A stretch of 6,132 nt of DNA from JAYZVT01 sp050248375 (lineage in GTDB: Bacteria; Pseudomonadota; Alphaproteobacteria; Rhizobiales; Methyloligellaceae). The DNA is taken from assembly GCA_050248375.1 (NCBI GenBank), contig JBFWSL010000220.1, forward strand, positions 1-6,132, read 5' to 3'. Each line of letters begins with the position of its first letter. The stretch's first letter is position 1. The translations under genes and the position numbers were made by a program. This document shows, in pieces, positions 1-5,561 of the stretch. The notes beneath the pieces were generated by a model. The model saw nothing but the letters and a program-made list of their open reading frames with translations. It ran no database searches and had not been told where the DNA came from.

Positions 1-221
1 TGCTGCGCGCGCTGCAATATGGCGCGCCGCCCCATGGCGGCATCGCGCCAGGCGTGGACCGCATCGTCATGCTGCTGTGCGGGGAGGAGAACCTGCGCCA
101 GGTGACCATGTTCCCCATGAACCAGCAGGCGCAGGACCTGCTCATGGGCGCGCCCTCGGAAGTGTCGCCCAGGCAGCTCAAGGAGCTGCATATCCGCCTC
201 GCCCTGCCGGAAAAGAAATAG
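1..221 (+). CDS. aspS: Aspartyl-tRNA synthetase, C-terminal fragment
   Basis: This is the 3' end of a class II aminoacyl-tRNA synthetase that charges tRNA with aspartate in the cytoplasm. The reading frame starts at base 3 and gives 72 residues before a TAG at 219-221; the rest lies off the left edge. The fragment contains the AspRS motif 3 region, GAPPHGGIAPGVDR, whose final arginine (fragment residue 20) is the ATP-binding motif 3 arginine of class II enzymes. It is followed by the typical AspRS tail TMFPMNQQAQDLLMGAPS and a LKELHIRL ending. The style of this tail resembles alphaproteobacterial AspRS. Whether the enzyme is discriminating or non-discriminating (Asp-tRNA(Asn) formation) cannot be judged without the N-terminal part. 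The gene converges with the MBL hydrolase gene; the two stop codons are separated by only six bases. Confidence 0.96.
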   Translation, partial: LRALQYGAPPHGGIAPGVDRIVMLLCGEENLRQVTMFPMNQQAQDLLMGAPSEVSPRQLKELHIRLALPEKK

Positions 222-228
222 TTCCGGC
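206..228. terminator. Hairpin across convergent stop codons (possible bidirectional terminator)
   Basis: A perfect inverted repeat, GCCGGAA (206-212) and TTCCGGC (222-228) with a nine-base loop, contains the aspS stop codon in its loop and reaches the first base of the MBL stop codon (228-230). No run of T follows the stem in either direction, so it lacks the U-tract of a classic intrinsic terminator. Its position between two tail-to-tail genes with almost no spacer is the main reason to suspect a bidirectional termination or 3'-end stabilising role. That role is inferred. Confidence 0.4.
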
Positions 229-1211
229 TAGGTACCGCTGAACAGGTGCCTGCGGCCGACGGCGGACGGGATCACCCGTTCCTCGCCGAAAGCCTCGATC
301 AACCGGTAGATGGCGCGCCAGCCGGTGCAGTGGCCGGGCACCAGCATTTCCAGGCCGAATCCGCCGAGATCGGCAACCGTTTCCGGAATTATGGGCTCGC
401 AGGCGGCGCCCGACAGATGGAAACCGCCCATCACGCCGTAGAGGGGTACAGGCGCGAATATCTCCCGCGCATGCCTGAGCACGTTGACTATGCCGGCATG
501 GGAGCAGGCGCTGAAGACAATGATGCCCTTGCCCCGCACATGCACGGCGAGGAAGCGCTCGTCGAGGATGAGCGCGTCGTCCAGCCAGCCTCCGTCCGCT
601 CCTCGCCGCACATGGCCAGGCAGTCCCTTCTCGTAGGACGTGGTCCTGGGAATCTCGCCGCTCAGGTGGAACAGTCCGCCGCCCAGTGGCCGGGCGCCGT
701 CCTCCAGCACCAGCTTCCCCCCGGCCTTCTCAATCTGGTCCGGCGAGGGCACATCGGTGAAGGGCAGGTAGCCGCCCCTGGGCGTTCGCATGGCCCGCTG
801 CACGAACATGCCGGCGTTGGCGTGCACGGGAATATGGCGGCCGCCGTTGTCCGCGCGTATCAACTCCAGCGCCGTCGTCATGCCGCCCACGTGATCCCAG
901 TGGCCATGCGAGAACACGGCTTCGTCAATCTTTCCGAAGGGCACCCCGAGCGCCTTGCCGTTGCGCGCGAAGCAACTGCCCTCGGGGCCGGAGTCGAACA
1001 GCACGGCATGCTCGGACCCCCCGGCGCGCGCGGTGACCAGCAGCGACAGGCCCCACTGGGCGCAGCACAGGCAATGTCCCGCAAGCTCCCTGGCGCCCGC
1101 CCGCAGCACGTTCTGCAGTTCGCCGGTGACATTGGAGGGCGTGGTTGAGAGCAGCTCGGTGGCGTTGTCCACGACGACAAGCACGTCGCATTCGTCGAGG
1201 GGCACGAGCAT
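228..1211 (-). CDS. Metallo-beta-lactamase-fold hydrolase, COG1237 type
   Basis: A predicted 327-residue soluble metallo-hydrolase. The zinc-binding HxHxDH motif is intact as SHGHWDHVGG (H102, H104, D106, H107), preceded by the strand LFDSG (71-75). Further COG1237-like signatures are EIPR (186-189), DDAL (211-214), CSHAGIVN (236-243), GGFHL (262-266) and GHCTG (293-297). An N-terminal VVDNATELLSTTP segment and a cysteine-rich CLCCAQWGLSLL segment (47-58) precede the core. COG1237 includes proteins annotated as dihydropterin ribofuranosylaminobenzene phosphate synthase in archaea, but many bacterial members have no known substrate, so that name should not be transferred. The start at 1211 is chosen because the ATG shares one base with the ligase TGA (TGATG) and has GGGAG six bases upstream; the frame stays open further upstream only through ligase coding sequence. 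It is the last gene of the operon, so its substrate is probably a CoA ester or related product of the ligase/MaoC steps. This is inference. Confidence 0.88.
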   Translation of the reverse strand: MLVPLDECDVLVVVDNATELLSTTPSNVTGELQNVLRAGARELAGHCLCCAQWGLSLLVTARAGGSEHAVLFDSGPEGSCFARNGKALGVPFGKIDEAVFSHGHWDHVGGMTTALELIRADNGGRHIPVHANAGMFVQRAMRTPRGGYLPFTDVPSPDQIEKAGGKLVLEDGARPLGGGLFHLSGEIPRTTSYEKGLPGHVRRGADGGWLDDALILDERFLAVHVRGKGIIVFSACSHAGIVNVLRHAREIFAPVPLYGVMGGFHLSGAACEPIIPETVADLGGFGLEMLVPGHCTGWRAIYRLIEAFGEERVIPSAVGRRHLFSGT

Positions 1212-1222
1212 CAGCGGCTCCC
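1209..1222 (-). promoter_or_regulatory. TGATG coupling junction with Shine-Dalgarno for the MBL gene
   Basis: On the minus strand GGGAG (1222-1218) lies six bases before the ATG at 1211-1209, and the ligase stop TGA (1213-1211) shares its A with that ATG. This arrangement suggests translational coupling, with terminating ribosomes restarting on the MBL gene. It fixes the MBL start at 1211 instead of further upstream inside the ligase gene. Confidence 0.75.
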
Positions 1223-2830
1223 GGCGTTCTGCCGGCTTGTGGATTTCATCCGTTCGAGCAGCACGCGGACCAGCACCTTGCCGCTTGGACTCCTGGGAAT
1301 CTCCTCGATCAGCTCCCAGCGGCGCGGCCGCTTGTGCGGGGCAAGCCTTGATCTGGCGATCTCCTCGGCGGCGGCGAGTTCGAAGCTCCTGCCGCCGGCG
1401 ACGACGAAGGCGGTGATCAGCTGGCCCCACCTGTCATCCGGAATGCCGGCGACGACGCAATCGGCGACTCCGGGACAGGTGAGCAGCACCTCCTCGATCT
1501 CCACCGGATAGACATTCTCGCCGCCGGTGATGATCATGTCGTCCACTCGGCCGAGATAGTAGTAGTAGCCATCGTCATCGACTTCCACGAGGTCGCCGGT
1601 TCTGAGCCAGCCGTCCTCGATGGTGGCCGCCGTCTTTTCCGGCATGCCGTAATAGCCGTTCATCAGCTTAGGACCGCGCGAGACCAGTTCTCCGCGCCGG
1701 GCCCGCGCCTTCAGGCCATCGGCGATGGAGCTGTGCTCGGGGATCAGCGCCACGTCCATCCCGAGCAGGGGCCGGCCGATGCAGTTGACCGCACCCATGC
1801 GCGAAATCTGGTCGGGTGGCACGAGGGAGATCAGGCTGCAGGCCTCGGTCTGGCCGTAGACGTCCCACAGGTTTTCCGAGAGGCTCTGGATGATCCATTC
1901 GACTGTCTCCGGCCGCACCGGCGCCCCGGTGACGATGATCTGCTCGAGCGCCTCGCGGCTCGCGGGCGAGGGCAGGCGGCCCTCCTGCGACCACATCTCG
2001 AAATGAGTGGGTGCGCCGAGAACGCAGGTAACGCCATGCGTCTCCACCAGGCCGGCTATGGCCGCGGCGTTGTATTTCTCAGCGATCACGTTCACGCCGC
2101 CCACGAACAGCACTGGCAGAGCCACGACGTGGAACGCGGCCACATGATAGAGGGGCGCGACATGCAGCGCGCGGCTGCGCTCCGAGAAGCCGATCTCCGC
2201 CACCATCAGCACCGTGTTCAGCCACTGGGCGGCATGGCTGAGGATGACGCCCTTGGGGCGGCCAGTGGTGCCCGAGGTATACATGATCAGGCTTGGCGCG
2301 TCGGCGGCGAGCTCCAGGAGTGGCGGCACTATCTCCGGACGGTCCTCTATGAGCCGTTCATAGCTGATCGAGTTGGGCAACTCCGGGCCCGAGCAGGAAA
2401 TGTATCGCCTCACGGTCTTGAAGTCGTTCGCCGCCTCGCCGAGGGCCGCGCTGGTGCGGGCGTCATAGAGCCATACCGCCGGTTCGCAGTCGCCGCCTAT
2501 GACCGCGACCTCGGCCGGCGTCAGGTTGAAGTTCAGCAGCACCGCGACCGAGCCGATACGCTGGGCGGCAAAATAGGCGGTGAACAGCTCGATGCGGTTG
2601 GCGAGCGAGATCGCCACCCGGTCGCCGGGGCCGACGCCCATTTCCAGCAGCGCGTGAGCGAGCCGGTTCACCTCGCGGTCGAAGCCGGCATAGGTAAGGC
2701 TGCGCTGCTCGGACACGAGGGCGGGGCGGTCGGCGAAGCGGCGAACGGACTGGTCCAGAGCGTGCCCGAGCAGCACGGTGGGAGAGGCATGGAGGGATGT
2801 CATGGTGTTCAGGCGGACTTGCCGCCCCAC
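1211..2830 (-). CDS. Acyl-CoA synthetase-type AMP-binding ligase
   Basis: A complete class I adenylate-forming enzyme of 539 residues, a normal length for the ANL superfamily. It should activate a carboxylic acid with ATP to an acyl-adenylate and transfer it to coenzyme A. Core motifs are present in order: P-loop YTSGTTGRPKG (184-194), YGQTE (325-329), GWLRTGDL (407-414), hinge GRVDDMI (427-433), GGENVYP (436-442) and the C-terminal PRSPSGKVL with the catalytic lysine K518. All key residues look intact, so it is probably active. No signal peptide or membrane segment is evident; it should be cytosolic. The acid cannot be predicted by eye; medium/long-chain, branched or aromatic acids are all possible. 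Start choice: a GTG at 2830 has AAGGAA five bases upstream but overlaps the MaoC gene by 22 bases. An ATG at 2803 (protein starting MTSLHASP) lies five bases after the MaoC stop but lacks a clear Shine-Dalgarno. It is the middle gene of the operon and overlaps the MBL start by one base. Confidence 0.92.
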   Translation of the reverse strand: MGRQVRLNTMTSLHASPTVLLGHALDQSVRRFADRPALVSEQRSLTYAGFDREVNRLAHALLEMGVGPGDRVAISLANRIELFTAYFAAQRIGSVAVLLNFNLTPAEVAVIGGDCEPAVWLYDARTSAALGEAANDFKTVRRYISCSGPELPNSISYERLIEDRPEIVPPLLELAADAPSLIMYTSGTTGRPKGVILSHAAQWLNTVLMVAEIGFSERSRALHVAPLYHVAAFHVVALPVLFVGGVNVIAEKYNAAAIAGLVETHGVTCVLGAPTHFEMWSQEGRLPSPASREALEQIIVTGAPVRPETVEWIIQSLSENLWDVYGQTEACSLISLVPPDQISRMGAVNCIGRPLLGMDVALIPEHSSIADGLKARARRGELVSRGPKLMNGYYGMPEKTAATIEDGWLRTGDLVEVDDDGYYYYLGRVDDMIITGGENVYPVEIEEVLLTCPGVADCVVAGIPDDRWGQLITAFVVAGGRSFELAAAEEIARSRLAPHKRPRRWELIEEIPRSPSGKVLVRVLLERMKSTSRQNAGSR

Positions 2831-3288
2831 AGCGGTTCCTTCGAGATGAGAATGACCGCTTCACCGATCGCTACGGCTTCGCCCTTCTGGTTGGTGGTCG
2901 TCATGCGCTGGCGCACAAGGCCACCCTGTTTGTAGCGGGAGCTTGCCTTCTTCTCCAGAATCTCGATTTCCACCTCCAGTGTGTCGCCGATCTTCACCGG
3001 TGCGGGCAGCTTGAAGTTCAGTTCCAGCAGCGCCATGCCGGTGCCGAAGGCGAGCATGGCGAAGGTGTTGAAGGTCAGCGCCGTGGTCAGGGTGCCTGGC
3101 GCGATGCGCTCGCCGTGGATGGTCTTGGCGGCCAGGTCCACATCCACGTGTAGCGGGTTGAAGTCGCCGGTGAGGCAGCAGAAGTTGTTGATGTAGCCCT
3201 CGGTCATGGTCGGCAGCCGGAAGCGGTGGCGCTCCCCCACCTCGAATTCGTCGAAAGTCCGGCCCTTGCCGTAGTTCACGCCAACCAT
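2809..3288 (-). CDS. MaoC-like hot-dog dehydratase/enoyl-CoA hydratase
   Basis: A 159-residue single hot-dog-fold protein of the MaoC/(R)-specific enoyl-CoA hydratase family, which adds water reversibly to trans-2-enoyl-CoA or related thioesters. The hydratase-2 motif is seen as LTGDFNPLHVD (39-49), with D42 and H47 as the expected catalytic dyad and N44 in the usual place. It is followed by RIAPGTLTTAL (61-71), the central helix region. Length fits single-domain members, which work as dimers. The start at 3288 is chosen because AAGGGGAG lies eight bases upstream and the homology begins at the TFDEFEVGERHRF segment. An upstream in-frame start at 3384 would add 32 residues of low-complexity Arg/Ala sequence and run into the promoter region. 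It is the first gene of the operon, followed directly by the CoA ligase, so its substrate is probably the CoA ester made by that ligase after an oxidation step supplied elsewhere (inferred; no dehydrogenase is in the window). Confidence 0.9.
   Translation of the reverse strand: MVGVNYGKGRTFDEFEVGERHRFRLPTMTEGYINNFCCLTGDFNPLHVDVDLAAKTIHGERIAPGTLTTALTFNTFAMLAFGTGMALLELNFKLPAPVKIGDTLEVEIEILEKKASSRYKQGGLVRQRMTTTNQKGEAVAIGEAVILISKEPLWGGKSA
2836..2841 (-). promoter_or_regulatory. Shine-Dalgarno AAGGAA deciding the ligase start
   Basis: Minus-strand AAGGAA lies five bases before the GTG at 2830-2828 and inside the last codons of the MaoC gene. It favours the GTG start over the in-frame ATG at 2803, which has no purine-rich site at normal spacing. 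Chance is possible because the bases also encode Lys-Glu of the MaoC protein. Confidence 0.45.
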
Positions 3289-3296
3289 GTCCGTTT

Positions 3297-3304
3297 CTCC
3301 CCTT
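3297..3304 (-). promoter_or_regulatory. Shine-Dalgarno AAGGGGAG of the MaoC-like gene
   Basis: A strong purine-rich site on the minus strand, eight bases before the ATG at 3288. It is the best ribosome binding site in the operon and is why 3288 is preferred over the longer reading frame. Confidence 0.75.
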
Positions 3305-3358
3305 GTTTTTTCGTGCGCGGTTTCGCGCCGCACCCCCCGGCGATGGCCCGGCGGCGCG

Positions 3359-3382
3359 GCATTGTTGGCACGCGCGCAATGC
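3359..3382. repeat. Inverted repeat in the divergent intergenic region
   Basis: GCATTG (3359-3364) and CAATGC (3377-3382) form a perfect six-base inverted repeat with a twelve-base spacer. The right arm overlaps a tandem GCAAT GCAAT (3376-3385). It lies just downstream of the candidate minus-strand -10 and could be a protein-binding site or a 5' UTR hairpin of the operon. Short inverted repeats arise by chance in GC-rich DNA, so confidence is low. Confidence 0.25.
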
Positions 3383-3403
3383 AATAGGAAATTCAGAATT
3401 CAA

Positions 3404-3409
3404 ATTATA
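3404..3409 (-). promoter_or_regulatory. Candidate -10 box of the MaoC-ligase-MBL operon
   Basis: The minus strand reads TATAAT, a perfect consensus -10, within an AT-rich island of about 50 bases in otherwise GC-rich DNA. No good TTGACA-like -35 lies 16-18 bases upstream (3426-3433), which would fit an activator-dependent promoter. Predicted transcription would begin near 3397, giving a leader of about 110 bases. On the plus strand the overlapping TATAAA (3406-3411) could serve lysR with a leader of about 24 bases, so divergent promoters may overlap here. Confidence 0.4.
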
Positions 3410-3421
3410 AATATGAGTTAT
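3407..3421. promoter_or_regulatory. Candidate LysR-type regulator operator (ATAA-N7-TTAT)
   Basis: ATAA (3407-3410) and TTAT (3418-3421) form a palindrome spaced by seven bases, containing the T-N11-A pattern (T3408, A3420) typical of LTTR boxes. A second palindrome AATTC-A-GAATT is centred at 3395, and ATTCAGA occurs twice, at 3391-3397 and 3420-3426. LTTRs commonly bind such sites between themselves and their divergent targets, so the neighbouring regulator is the likely ligand. Because the island is AT-rich, small palindromes are expected more often by chance. Confidence 0.4.
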
Positions 3422-3441
3422 TCAGATAGCATGTCCGCGCC

Positions 3442-4341
3442 ATGATCTCGCTACGACAGGTTCGTTATTTCATCGCCACCGCCGAGAGCGGACAGGTGTC
3501 CGCCGCCGCCCGGCTGCTGCGCGTATCGCAGTCGGCGGTGACGCTAGCGGTGCGCGAGCTCGAGCGCGACCTGGGCGTGACCCTGCTGGATAGGCGGGCG
3601 AACGGCGTGTCGCTGACGCGCGAGGGCCTGCAGTTCCTCTATCACGCCCGCAACATCCAGGCCTCGGTGTCGGACGCGCTGCAGTCCATGCGCCAGGACA
3701 CGCTGGAGACTCGCGGGGAGCTGTCCATCGGCGTCAGCTACACCGTTTCGGGCTACTTCCTGTTTCCGCTGCTGGCACGCTTCAGGCGTTCTTTCCCGGA
3801 GATCAGCGTGCGCGTGGAGGAAGGGGGCAGCCGCGATATCGAAGCCAAGCTTGTGAGCGGCGAACTCGACTGCGCCGTCATGCTGGCCTCCAGCGAGGAC
3901 GATGCGAATACCTTCACCTTCAAGCCGCTGCTGCGCGCCCAGCGCAGGCTATGGCTGTGCGGAGGCCACCGCCTGCTGGCCCATGACCGCGTTCCCCTCG
4001 AGGAGGTCGCCGGCGAGCCCTATGTCATGCTGGCGACAGACGTGGTGGAGCAGGTCACGCTCGCCTACTGGCGCAAGGAGGGTCTGGCCCCGCGCGTGGT
4101 GTTCCGCACCTATTCGCTCGAGGCGGTGCGCAGCATGGTTGCGACGGGGGCGGCGGTCACGATCCTCGCCGACATCTCCTACCGGCCATGGTCGCTGGAC
4201 GGCAGCCGCGTCGAGGCGCGCCGGCTCGCCTGCAGCATACCGCCCATGATCATCGGCCTGATAGCGGTGCGAGGCAGAACACTCTCGACCCCTTGCAGGC
4301 TGTTCCGCAGGTTCATGATAGACGCCTCGAAGAATGGCTGA
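3442..4341 (+). CDS. LysR-type transcriptional regulator
   Basis: A full-length 299-residue LTTR, the usual size for the family. The N-terminal winged helix-turn-helix covers about residues 1-60, with the hallmark stretch ATAESGQVSAAARLLRVSQS (12-31) and a recognition helix SAVTLAVRELERDLG (31-45). A linker helix follows (about 60-90), then the two-lobed effector-binding domain (about 92-295), starting ELSIGVSYTVSGY. It is divergently transcribed from the MaoC-ligase-MBL operon across 153 bases that hold candidate LTTR sites, so it probably regulates that operon and itself; the effector is likely a pathway acid or CoA ester (inferred). The ATG at 3442 matches the usual MISLRQ-type N-terminus, but no Shine-Dalgarno precedes it. 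A four-codon open frame at 3431-3445 ends in a TGA that overlaps this ATG (ATGA), which might help initiation. Confidence 0.93.
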   Translation: MISLRQVRYFIATAESGQVSAAARLLRVSQSAVTLAVRELERDLGVTLLDRRANGVSLTREGLQFLYHARNIQASVSDALQSMRQDTLETRGELSIGVSYTVSGYFLFPLLARFRRSFPEISVRVEEGGSRDIEAKLVSGELDCAVMLASSEDDANTFTFKPLLRAQRRLWLCGGHRLLAHDRVPLEEVAGEPYVMLATDVVEQVTLAYWRKEGLAPRVVFRTYSLEAVRSMVATGAAVTILADISYRPWSLDGSRVEARRLACSIPPMIIGLIAVRGRTLSTPCRLFRRFMIDASKNG

Positions 4342-4343
4342 TC

Positions 4344-4362
4344 CCTCGCGGGTCGCGCGAGG
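4344..4362. terminator. GC hairpin just after the lysR-type gene
   Basis: CCTCGCG (4344-4350) and CGCGAGG (4356-4362) form a seven-base perfect stem with a GGTCG loop, starting two bases after the regulator's stop codon. No T-run follows, so it is only a possible terminator or mRNA 3'-end stabiliser. Confidence 0.35.
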
Positions 4363-4385
4363 CAGCGCACGAAACCGGTGACGCT

Positions 4386-4404
4386 GCTCCGTGCGGAGCT
4401 ATTT
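4386..4404 (+). terminator. Second hairpin with short T-tail in the regulator-kinase gap
   Basis: GCTCC (4386-4390) and GGAGC (4395-4399) with a GTGC loop are followed by TATTT (4400-4404). The stem is short and the T-stretch weak, but this is the nearest thing to an intrinsic terminator between the regulator and the kinase gene. It could separate the two transcripts. Confidence 0.3.
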
Positions 4405-4490
4405 CGGTCCTGCGGTGTATATATGCAGGGTGTGCCGCGGCAAGCGCGCCGCCCGCTTTCCGCAACGGAGTGAAAGGCTGAAATCCGGGC

Positions 4491-5414
4491 ATGGGCAAGG
4501 TTTATATCCTCGTCAACCGCAAGGCGGGCACGGTGCGGGACCGCGGCCCCGGGCTGGTGGCCGGGCAACTGCGCGCCGCCGCGGACGAGGTCGGCTGGGA
4601 CGCGGAGATCGAGATGCTGCACCCCGCCAGCATCGCTCCCCGCATAGAGCAACTGGCGAGGAAGCGGCCCGCGCCGCGGGCGATCATCGTCGGCGGCGGC
4701 GACGGCACGCTCTCCACCGCCGCCGGTCTGCTGGCGGGCAAGAAGACCGCGCTCGGCGTGCTGCCGCTCGGCACCATGAACCTGTTCGCCCGCGCCCATG
4801 GCGTGCCGCTCGATCCCATCGCGGCCATCAAGGCGCTCGCCGTCTCCAAGCCGGGCGCCATCGACCTGCTCGACATCAACGGCCATACGGTGCTGCAGCA
4901 CGCCACGCTCGGGCTGATGGCGACGGTGATCCGCATCCGCGAGTCGCTGCCCTACAGCAGCCGCATCCGCCGCCTCGCCAACGGCGTCGTCGCCTGGGTG
5001 AAGGCCGTGCGCCGCCCCAGGGCCCTTCGCGTCACCGCCCGCAGCAAGGGCATGAACATCTCGCGCAGCGCCTCAGCCATGCTCATCTCCAACAACCGCC
5101 TGCCCGAGGAGATCGGCGCCACCCCTGTCGCCCGGGACATGACCCGGGGCGAGATCGGCGTTTATATCTGCACCTCCCGCCGCCGGGCGGACGTGATCAG
5201 GCTGACACTGGCCGCCTCCCTGGGCGTGTGGCGCAACACCACCCTGGTGGAGGAGTTCGTGGTCGGCGAGCTGGACGTGGAGACGTCCCGCAGTCCTGTC
5301 CGGCTGGTCATCGACGGCGAGCTGGTGCGCCTAACGAGCCCGCTGAAATGCTGCCTGCGGCGGAAAAGCCTGCGGCTGCTGGCCCCGGGAGACGCGAAGG
5401 GCAACAAAAACTGA
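4491..5414 (+). CDS. Diacylglycerol/lipid kinase family protein
   Basis: A 307-residue protein with a DAGK catalytic domain of the YegS/DgkB/sphingosine-kinase-like superfamily, which phosphorylates lipid hydroxyls with ATP at the inner membrane face. Visible signatures are VYILVNRKAGT near the N-terminus (4-14), the nucleotide-binding GGGDGTLSTAAG (68-79), LPLGTMNLFAR (91-101) and a C-terminal VIDGE (273-277) typical of the second domain. Length equals that of stand-alone family members; there is no transmembrane segment or signal peptide, and the basic C-terminus (LRRKSLRL, 289-296) may help membrane contact. The actual lipid is unknown; diacylglycerol, phosphatidylglycerol or sphingoid lipids are all possible in this family. 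The ATG at 4491 is chosen because the homology begins immediately; only a weak AAAGG lies 13 bases upstream. It is separated from the regulator by 149 bases and from the malic enzyme gene by 147 bases, so it may be monocistronic. Confidence 0.9.
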   Translation: MGKVYILVNRKAGTVRDRGPGLVAGQLRAAADEVGWDAEIEMLHPASIAPRIEQLARKRPAPRAIIVGGGDGTLSTAAGLLAGKKTALGVLPLGTMNLFARAHGVPLDPIAAIKALAVSKPGAIDLLDINGHTVLQHATLGLMATVIRIRESLPYSSRIRRLANGVVAWVKAVRRPRALRVTARSKGMNISRSASAMLISNNRLPEEIGATPVARDMTRGEIGVYICTSRRRADVIRLTLAASLGVWRNTTLVEEFVVGELDVETSRSPVRLVIDGELVRLTSPLKCCLRRKSLRLLAPGDAKGNKN

Positions 5415-5505
5415 TTTACATACAGGGGCTTGCGTCCCGCCCTGCGTAAGGTCCATACCGCAACGGCAATCATTGGACCGGTCACGATCCTCTGGCACAC
5501 TGTCG

Positions 5506-5528
5506 GGTCCGGGGCCGCGACCCGGACC
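5506..5528 (+). terminator. Strong hairpin upstream of the malic enzyme gene
   Basis: GGTCCGGG (5506-5513) and CCCGGACC (5521-5528) form a perfect eight-base GC stem with a seven-base loop, ending 20 bases before the malic enzyme Shine-Dalgarno. It lacks a T-run, so it may be a factor-assisted terminator of the kinase transcript or a structure in the malic enzyme leader. An upstream GGACC (5475-5479) can compete for the left arm, giving an alternative pairing. Role is uncertain; the structure itself is directly visible. Confidence 0.4.
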
Positions 5529-5548
5529 AGGCGGACGAAAAAGACTTT

Positions 5549-5555
5549 GGGGGAG
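5549..5555 (+). promoter_or_regulatory. Shine-Dalgarno GGGGGAG of the malic enzyme gene
   Basis: A strong purine-rich site six bases before the ATG at 5562. It supports that start, which is also where malic enzyme homology begins. Confidence 0.7.
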
Positions 5556-5561
5556 CAGGAA

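Noticed and set aside
246..1148. 300-residue plus-strand open frame opposite the MBL gene
   Set aside because: It is antisense to a gene with clear family motifs, has Ala/Gly/His-rich low-information composition and no recognisable domain; typical of GC-rich antisense frames.
1212..1430. N-terminal extension of the MBL protein to a start at 1430
   Set aside because: The extra 73 residues lie in the ligase coding region and are Arg-rich; the ATG at 1211 has GGGAG at six bases and the TGATG coupling arrangement.
1733..2935. 400-residue plus-strand open frame opposite the ligase gene
   Set aside because: The ligase strand carries all ANL motifs in order. The opposing frame has no family signature and spans the ligase/MaoC junction.
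3289..3384. N-terminal extension of the MaoC-like protein to a start at 3384
   Set aside because: The extra 32 residues are Arg/Ala-rich with no family similarity, and the start at 3288 has a strong Shine-Dalgarno at good spacing.
4179..4901. 240-residue minus-strand frame across the regulator end and kinase start
   Set aside because: It crosses the gap between two well-supported plus-strand genes and shows no recognisable motif.
4391..5449. 352-residue frame overlapping the kinase gene on the same strand
   Set aside because: It is the +1 shifted shadow of the DAGK-domain gene, full of Arg/Pro/Gly/His repeats and lacking any domain.
5429..5450. Imperfect stem CTTGCG / CGTAAG after the kinase gene
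   Set aside because: It needs a G-U pair and a ten-base loop and has no T-run after it, so it is too weak to call a terminator.
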